DNA from: an uncultured Peptococcaceae bacterium | GTDB taxonomy: Bacteria; Bacillota; Peptococcia; Peptococcales; Peptococcaceae | Length of the DNA: 54,733 nt | Assembly: GCA_902462325.1 (NCBI GenBank) | Contig: CABQBF010000002.1 | Location: 1 to 54,733, forward strand | Direction of reading: 5' to 3' | Shown: positions 49,778-54,733 of the stretch, one piece after another | Layout of the letters: every line of letters starts with the position of its first letter | How positions within the stretch are numbered: position 1 is the stretch's first letter | Translations under genes and position numbers: made by a program | The notes under the pieces: generated by a model | The model's database searches: none | The model's input: the letters and a program-made list of their open reading frames with translations, nothing else | What the model was told of the DNA's origin: nothing

Positions 49778-50034
49778 TCTCAATCCATTTCTCCGTACAG
49801 CAACGCTATCAACGAATGCTGGTTCTTCAGCCAATCGCAAAGCGGTGTAGCCCGATGTAGGGTTGATGCTGAGTTTTTTCGCTCAACCAATAGGGGAGTG
49901 GCAAATATGACAAGAGGGTGGCAACGGCTGCATGCTGTTTTTCTGTTACGGCGCTTTGCCCAAAATTCCCGCAAAAAAACTGCAACCAGAAACCCCGATT
50001 GCAGTTTATCGTTTTATGCAGGATAAAATATTTT
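49778..50034 (-). other. Gene-free stretch with repeat fragment and terminator
   Basis: A terminator (AAACTGCAA 49978-49986 with TTGCAGTTT 50000-50008, U-run on minus) follows the flavin reductase gene. TCGCTCAACCAATAGG near 49878 repeats a motif found at 11227-11241 in the parS region (GCTCAACCAATAGG). No gene is visible. Confidence 0.6.
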
Positions 50035-50793
50035 CTATGCCTTTTTTACAAAAGCGGCTTTTCCCTGCTTGCAGATAGGACAAATAAAGTCATCATCCAC
50101 AGCGCCATCATGGATATAACCGCAAACCGTGCATTGCCATTTTTCGCCCTGTTGTTCTGCCGGTTTCTGCGCTTCCGCGTTTTCCAATTTCACAAACACC
50201 TTAGCAGGCTGTTTGCATACCGGGCAGACAAAATCGTCAGACAGAGCGCCCTCATGCACGTAGCCGCACACGCTACACTGCCATTTTTCACCGCTGCCTG
50301 CCGCAACAGGCGCTTTTTTTGTTTTCACATCACTATGATAATAAGCATAGGTCATCGGTTCTTCTTTGGATAATACCTGCGCATCAGTCAATTCACATAA
50401 AAACAGCGTATGGGTGCCGCAATCCAAAGTATTCACCACTTTCGCCGACAATACGGCGCTAGTATGCTCCGCCAGATAAGGCACCTGAAAAGCATCCTTC
50501 ACCAAAGCCTGACCACTGTTGGCAAACTTGTCCGCTGTGCGGCTGCTCTGGAAGCCAAAATTGCCGATTAAATTCATATCGGCCGTTTTATCTAAAATAG
50601 ATACGGTTAATTTTCCGCTTTTCTGAATCATTTCGTTGGTATAGTTATTTTTGTTTAATCCCACTGCAATCTGCGCTGGCTCGCTGGTAATCTGCATCAC
50701 GGTGTTGGCTGTGCAGCCGGCTGCAACGCCATCCAGCTCCGTGCCGATTACATATAAGCCATAGCCTAATTTAAAAAGTGCTGTTATGTCCAT
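50035..50793 (-). CDS. Flavin reductase with two rubredoxin-like domains (Hrb type)
   Basis: This is a 252-aa fusion protein. Residues 1-150 form an FMN-binding flavin-reductase domain (YGLYVIGTELDG, GCTANTVMQIT and GLNKNNYTNEMI). Two short rubredoxin-like domains follow: CSVCGYVHEG...CPVC (about 172-197) and CTVCGYIHDG...CPIC (about 219-244). A single-rubredoxin version is the high-molecular-weight rubredoxin (Hrb) of acetogens, which passes electrons to flavodiiron proteins for O2 or NO detoxification. The second domain is a clear tandem copy with an Ala/Glu/Lys-rich linker. AGGAGGAAG precedes ATG 50793. No flavodiiron gene is adjacent. Confidence 0.9.
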   Translation of the reverse strand: MDITALFKLGYGLYVIGTELDGVAAGCTANTVMQITSEPAQIAVGLNKNNYTNEMIQKSGKLTVSILDKTADMNLIGNFGFQSSRTADKFANSGQALVKDAFQVPYLAEHTSAVLSAKVVNTLDCGTHTLFLCELTDAQVLSKEEPMTYAYYHSDVKTKKAPVAAGSGEKWQCSVCGYVHEGALSDDFVCPVCKQPAKVFVKLENAEAQKPAEQQGEKWQCTVCGYIHDGAVDDDFICPICKQGKAAFVKKA

Positions 50794-50841
50794 GCCTGCT
50801 TCCTCCTAAAATAGTTTGGTAATCACTACTAATATACCCCA

Positions 50842-51297
50842 TCAAAGCATTTCAAAAACATATCGCACAGGATAATCTTCCGCATATTGCTTTAACTGAC
50901 GAATCCACGAGTCCAATTCCGCTAAAGTTAAAACAACAGCCACCCGTGTTTCATGCTGTTCTTCTTCCGGACAGCGAAAATCCAAATGAAAATGAAATTC
51001 TAAGGTGACGGCATGGGTTGTGCGGTCTGTCACACAAATATACAGCGTCGGTTCTTCAAAATCAAAAAAACGATTTTGCGCCCTATTTTCACCAGTTGCC
51101 TGCAGCCAATCAATAAAACAATTTAACTCGCTGGATAATATCACAGGAGCCTGGGCTTGCCACTGTGCTTTTGGTGTACAAACCGCCAAGTCCACCATCA
51201 GCCAGTTGGCTTCAAAATAATTTTGCGGATTTTCTGGATATTGGTACCCTTCAATCGCAAGTGCAATCTGGTTCTCGCCTGTTTGTCCAATATACAT
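50842..51297 (-). CDS. WapI-like protein of unknown function
   Basis: This is a 151-aa acidic cytosolic protein. The pattern IEGYQYPENPQNYFEANWLMVD, LSSELNCFIDWLQ and LEFHFHLDFRCP resembles the WapI family of immunity-like proteins. No toxin gene is in the window, so it could be an orphan immunity protein or a general-function relative. AGGGGTG precedes ATG 51297. The promoter at 51338-51366 serves it. Confidence 0.6.
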   Translation of the reverse strand: MYIGQTGENQIALAIEGYQYPENPQNYFEANWLMVDLAVCTPKAQWQAQAPVILSSELNCFIDWLQATGENRAQNRFFDFEEPTLYICVTDRTTHAVTLEFHFHLDFRCPEEEQHETRVAVVLTLAELDSWIRQLKQYAEDYPVRYVFEML

Positions 51298-51337
51298 CTC
51301 ACAACACCCCTGTCCTATAAATGTCTCAACAAGTTAT

Positions 51338-51366
51338 ATTATTGTCCGAAATCACGGCAATGTCAA
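51338..51366 (-). promoter_or_regulatory. Promoter of the WapI-like gene
   Basis: TTGACA (51366-51361), 17 nt and AATAAT (51343-51338) lie about 40 nt before the start codon. Confidence 0.65.
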
Positions 51367-51424
51367 TGCCTTTCTTGTCTGCCCGCCGCACAACAGTAAA
51401 GCGCCGACAAAATTTACCGTCCAA

Positions 51425-52357
51425 TTATAGGTCAGCCCTTTCCTCTTCTGTTTCAGCAGGCCGCTCTTTTCCCTTCCAGGACAACAAAAACATGGTGGCC
51501 AAAATTAAAAACGCACCGATCCAATCCATATAGTTAAACACCAGATGCAACCCAATAACGGAGAAAAACGCTGAAGCCAACGGCTCTATGCAGGCAAACA
51601 GGCTGGCATAGGTGGCGCCAATTATAGTAACGCTGACCAGATAAATATAAAAGGCACCGAAGGTAGCAAACAACACAATAAAGGCCACCATCAGCCAAGC
51701 CATCCAATCCATATCTCCGGTAAACTTCCAAAAAGGATGATAAAAATTGATGGCAATGCCGCCGAACAGCATGCCCCAGCCTACAATCACCGGGGAACCC
51801 CAGCGCAGTTGCAAGCTGCCCGGATACATGGTATAAAAAGCCATGGCTACCGCCGACACCAGCCCCCAGATCAGCGCTTCCACTGTAATGTTTAACGTGT
51901 TGGGATTGCCGTGAGTCACCAGCAGAAAAATTCCAACCACCGCCATCACAATGGCAACCACTTCTTTTTTCTGCGGCAGCTTGCGGCTATACACAGCCGT
52001 GAACAGCACAATCAACACCGGAAACAGATACTGCAAAATCGTTGCCGTCGGCGCATTGGATTTGGCGATAGACACAAAATAGGTCAGTTGCACAGCCATT
52101 AAGCCAAACACTGCAAAAATTATCAGCCGCACAGTATCTCTGCGGTTCTGAAAAATGGCCAGCGTTTTTTCCTTGTTCCAAGCAAAACTGATGATAAGCA
52201 TCAAGCTGCCGGAAATCAACAAACGCACCGTAGTCAGCCATTCGGCGCTTAACCCCCGTTGCTGAAATAAATATTGTCCAAATACGCCGGAAAGCCCCCA
52301 CAACACGCCTGGAATTAATGCCAACAAAGCGCCGACAATAAAACTTTTACGATTCAT
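51425..52357 (-). CDS. EamA/DMT-family permease
   Basis: This is a 310-aa membrane protein with about 10 hydrophobic helices in two EamA repeats (GALLALIPGVLWGLSGVFGQ in the first; ALIWGLVSAVAMAFYTMYPG in the second). It belongs to the drug/metabolite transporter superfamily, whose members often export amino acids or metabolites; the substrate is unknown. The charged tail KGKERPAETEEERADL is cytosolic. TAGGAGAA precedes ATG 52357. Confidence 0.9.
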   Translation of the reverse strand: MNRKSFIVGALLALIPGVLWGLSGVFGQYLFQQRGLSAEWLTTVRLLISGSLMLIISFAWNKEKTLAIFQNRRDTVRLIIFAVFGLMAVQLTYFVSIAKSNAPTATILQYLFPVLIVLFTAVYSRKLPQKKEVVAIVMAVVGIFLLVTHGNPNTLNITVEALIWGLVSAVAMAFYTMYPGSLQLRWGSPVIVGWGMLFGGIAINFYHPFWKFTGDMDWMAWLMVAFIVLFATFGAFYIYLVSVTIIGATYASLFACIEPLASAFFSVIGLHLVFNYMDWIGAFLILATMFLLSWKGKERPAETEEERADL

Positions 52358-52471
52358 AACAAATTCTCCTACCTCGCTTACTCTTTATCTCATGCTGTCT
52401 GAAAAGCCAGCTTTCTCTATTATGCTACCAAATTTACCAATCGTAAAGATCCTTTCCCAAAAATTTTCATA

Positions 52472-52510
52472 AAAAATACCGCCTGTGAAAGCGGTACTTT
52501 TTTAATAATA
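52472..52510 (-). terminator. Terminator of the two-component operon
   Basis: TACCGC with GCGGTA and an 8-nt loop, flanked by A- and T-runs, sits directly after the histidine kinase stop on the minus strand. U-runs occur in both directions. Confidence 0.8.
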
Positions 52511-52516
52511 TCCGTA

Positions 52517-53920
52517 TTACTGTTTTGGCAATGTTATTACAAAACGGGTTTCCATCTGCTCCTGGCTGAAAACACTGACCGATCCGCCATGGGCTTCCAC
52601 AATAGCTTTTACAACAGCCAGCCCGATACCGGACCCGCCCAATTTTCGATTGCGGGATTTATCAGCCCGATAGAACCGTTCAAAAATGAATGGAAGCTCT
52701 GTTTGCGGAATGCCCGGCCCATCATTGATAACCTCCATGATGGCCTGTGTCGCCGTTTCTTTGAAGCAAACGGTGATTGTTCCGCCTTCCGGCGTATATT
52801 TAATAGCATTGGATAACAGATTGCGATCTACTTGCAATAGCTTATCTGCATCTGCTTCGATATCCTCTATCTGCCCTCTTACAGACAGCTTTTGTCGCTT
52901 TTGATGCAGCTCTGATTCAAAGGCACGGCTGCATGTTTCTGCCAACTTCCGTAAATTGACCTGCGATTTTTGTAATTGATAAGTGCCGCTCTCCATAATG
53001 GACAGCTCCTCCAGCTCCTGCACAATTTTCGTAATGCGTTCAAGTTCCTCCTGACAGCAAGCAAGCCTGTCCGCTGTCGGTTCCCACACACCTTCCATCA
53101 TAGCTTCCAGATGGGTGCGCACTGTAGTCAGCGGCGTCCGCAATTCGTGGGAAATATCGGCTGTCATCTGTTTGCGTAAACGCTCCTGCCGCTGTAGGGT
53201 ATCGGAAAGATGGGTAATCGCCGCAGTCATCTCTGCCAGCTCTTGTATATTCGGCACTCCTTCAAATTTAGCATGGTAATGACCGGCCGCAATTTCTTTG
53301 GTAATCTCTATGGCGTTGCTGATTGGTCTGCTGATGTTACGAGCCATCAAAGAACCGATCAGCACTGACAGCAGCAGCGCCAAGCACCCTACAGCCAACA
53401 ATACGCCATTTAATGCCTGCAAAAATTTAAAATCGCTCTCATTCAGAAAATATGGCCCATAATAGCTGATGGTAACTGCGCCGATAACTTGTCCCTCTTG
53501 AATAATGGGATAATTTTTCGCCATAAATTCTCCATTGGCCCTCGGATATTTCTCCCGCATCTGCTCTGAGATTTCCTGCATAACCTGGGCGCACAGACTC
53601 ATATCATGATATTCAGCGTCCCATACTGATTGACCCGCTCCATCATACACCTTGATGATATAGCCGTCATATAAGGCAAACATCCCTAAGGTGTGCAGTG
53701 CGTCCATATCCCATGCAGCTTCATGGGCTACATACAAACTGCCCAGCTTGGTAACGATTTCCTGCGCGTCTTTTTCTCGCGCCTCGGTAATATACGCTTC
53801 AAACTGTACATTAATCAGCCAGTTTGATAAAAAACTGATGAGCACAACTGTCACCAAAACGACCAAGGCGATGATAGCAGCAAACCGAGATTTGAGACTG
53901 GGTAATTTCAGCTTACTCAC
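52517..53920 (-). CDS. Sensor histidine kinase
   Basis: This is a 467-aa membrane sensor kinase (numbered from GTG 53920, which overlaps the regulator stop). TM1 is about 13-34, a roughly 130-residue outside sensor follows, TM2 is about 170-192, then a HAMP domain (RNISRPISNAIEITKEIAAG). The phosphorylated His258 is in DISHELRTPL. The HATPase domain has NLLSNAIKY, VINDGPGIP, ERFYRADKS and GGSGIGLAVVKAIVEAHGG. No PAS domain is present, so it is not WalK-like. GTG is chosen by overlap with the regulator gene; a TTG two codons earlier is possible. The signal is unknown. Confidence 0.92.
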   Translation of the reverse strand: MSKLKLPSLKSRFAAIIALVVLVTVVLISFLSNWLINVQFEAYITEAREKDAQEIVTKLGSLYVAHEAAWDMDALHTLGMFALYDGYIIKVYDGAGQSVWDAEYHDMSLCAQVMQEISEQMREKYPRANGEFMAKNYPIIQEGQVIGAVTISYYGPYFLNESDFKFLQALNGVLLAVGCLALLLSVLIGSLMARNISRPISNAIEITKEIAAGHYHAKFEGVPNIQELAEMTAAITHLSDTLQRQERLRKQMTADISHELRTPLTTVRTHLEAMMEGVWEPTADRLACCQEELERITKIVQELEELSIMESGTYQLQKSQVNLRKLAETCSRAFESELHQKRQKLSVRGQIEDIEADADKLLQVDRNLLSNAIKYTPEGGTITVCFKETATQAIMEVINDGPGIPQTELPFIFERFYRADKSRNRKLGGSGIGLAVVKAIVEAHGGSVSVFSQEQMETRFVITLPKQ

Positions 53921-54608
53921 CCCCAAAGCGATAGCCCTTACCATGAATGGTAAGCACATAGCGCGGCTTCCGTGGATTGTCCTCTATTTTATGACGCAGA
54001 TTCTTGATATGGCTGTCAATGGTCCGGTCGTAGCCGTCAAATTCTGTACCCAGAGCCTGCGCAATCAGTTCCTCCCGGCTGAACACCTTTCCCGGGTATT
54101 TCATCAGCACAGACAGCAGTGCGCCTTCTATCGGCGTCAATTTTATGGGCTGTCCGCCCTTGCAGAAACTATTTTTCTCAAAATCAACAATAAGGTCTCC
54201 ATCGCCAAAAGAATTTTTTCGGTACAGCGGTACCAAATCATCCTGCACGCGGCGCAGCACAGTTTCCACACGGGCATACAATTCTTTCAGGCTAAAGGGC
54301 TTTCTGATATAATCGTCGGCGCCTAGGGCTAAGCCATTCAGCACATCCTGCTCCCCGACCTTGGCAGTAAGCATAATGATTGGCACTCTAGATTTTTTAC
54401 GGATTATCTGACAAAGCCTTTCGCCGGAAATATCGGGCAGCATCAAATCTAATATCACCAGCAAAATATTTTCCTGCTCCAAAATTTTCAGAGCATCAGC
54501 CCCATTGAAAGCGCAAAAAACAGCATAGCCCTTCTTCTCTAAAAAGGCTGCCACCACATCCACGATTTTATCTTCATCATCCACCACCAAAATATTTTTG
54601 GAGTGCAT
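53913..54608 (-). CDS. OmpR-family response regulator
   Basis: This is a 231-aa regulator. The receiver domain has Asp10/Asp11, phospho-acceptor Asp54 (VILDLMLPD), Thr81 and Lys103. The C-terminal winged helix (about 130-228) shows LTPIEGALLSVLMKYPGKVFSREELI and DRTIDSHIKNLRHKIED. GGAGGAG precedes ATG 54608. It is the first gene of the pair. Nothing else in the window shows its target. Confidence 0.94.
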   Translation of the reverse strand: MHSKNILVVDDEDKIVDVVAAFLEKKGYAVFCAFNGADALKILEQENILLVILDLMLPDISGERLCQIIRKKSRVPIIMLTAKVGEQDVLNGLALGADDYIRKPFSLKELYARVETVLRRVQDDLVPLYRKNSFGDGDLIVDFEKNSFCKGGQPIKLTPIEGALLSVLMKYPGKVFSREELIAQALGTEFDGYDRTIDSHIKNLRHKIEDNPRKPRYVLTIHGKGYRFGGE

Positions 54609-54733
54609 CCCGTCATCAGCTCCTCCTACAAATACAAAATCTCAATCATAAAAAGAACAGGGCTTTAAAAGGCTCTGCCTATATTGGTTATACCCCGCAG
54701 TAGGTTCCGCAACAACTCATACCGCCGCTGTAG
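54609..54733. other. Window edge, no gene seen
   Basis: The two-component promoter should be on the minus strand here, but I see no convincing -35/-10 in the 125 nt before the edge. Confidence 0.4.

Noticed and set aside
52517..54608. The WalRK two-component system
   Set aside because: The kinase has no PAS domain, and none of the usual walHIJ or htrA neighbours are present, although the regulator is OmpR-type.

Overview
The window is about 54.7 kb of a chromosome from an anaerobic, low-to-mid GC member of the Bacillota, most like a monoderm, Peptococcaceae-type clostridium. A Negativicutes relative cannot be excluded. The evidence is Shine-Dalgarno-led starts, a tRNA-Trp T-box, a Cna-B/thioester surface protein with a sorting-type C-terminus, the siroheme-dependent (Ahb) heme route, ferredoxin-containing MinD ATPases and a rubredoxin-type flavoprotein. 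A perfect parS site (11122-11137), dnaB, purA and an M23 peptidase suggest the origin-proximal part of the chromosome. No tRNA, rRNA, CRISPR array or transposase was seen.

Layout. 1-6430: a possible small membrane peptide, then a two-gene adhesin operon (an unrecognised 159-aa protein and a 1523-aa thioester/Cna-B surface protein) from one promoter with a WalR-like box. 6487-10453: housekeeping genes glyA, ywlG-like, rpiB, ywlE-like and ywlC/sua5. 10640-11760: a gene-free mosaic of repeats holding parS. 11777-18774: an M20 amidohydrolase, a LysM-G5-M23 peptidase, trxB with a 40-aa membrane peptide, a lipid kinase and patatin pair, and a cytidylate-kinase-like protein. 18883-23859: an AT-rich catabolic-looking module (SLC13-type permease, alkaline-phosphatase-superfamily hydrolase, divergent LysR). 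23997-26938: a pentapeptide-repeat protein, a non-canonical sirtuin and dnaB. 27052-27528: a coiled-coil gene cut by an in-frame amber codon.

27776-34730: a complete trpEGDCFBA operon behind a Trp-specific T-box. 34785-37516: a sirB-ahbC-ahbA-ahbB operon that takes sirohydrochlorin to iron-coproporphyrin III; the last enzyme (ahbD) is not in the window. 37684-40130: a MarR/MFS efflux pair and a SnoaL-like protein. 40208-40599: fossils of a small alarmone synthetase and a histidine kinase. 40904-48711: purA, a lipoprotein, an ORP/Mrp-type cluster (DUF134 regulator, NifX-like protein, two ferredoxin-MinD ATPases, Mrp) and a divergent yaaO-like decarboxylase with tmk. 48775-54608: an alpha/beta hydrolase, a flavin reductase with two rubredoxin domains, a WapI-like protein, an EamA permease and an OmpR-type two-component system.

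Most transcription units end in clear rho-independent hairpins. The least explained items are the 159-aa adhesin-operon protein, the WalR-like box shared by the adhesin operon and the M23 region, the sirtuin/pentapeptide pair, the AP hydrolase/SLC13/LysR module and the palindromic divergent promoter of the ORP-like cluster.
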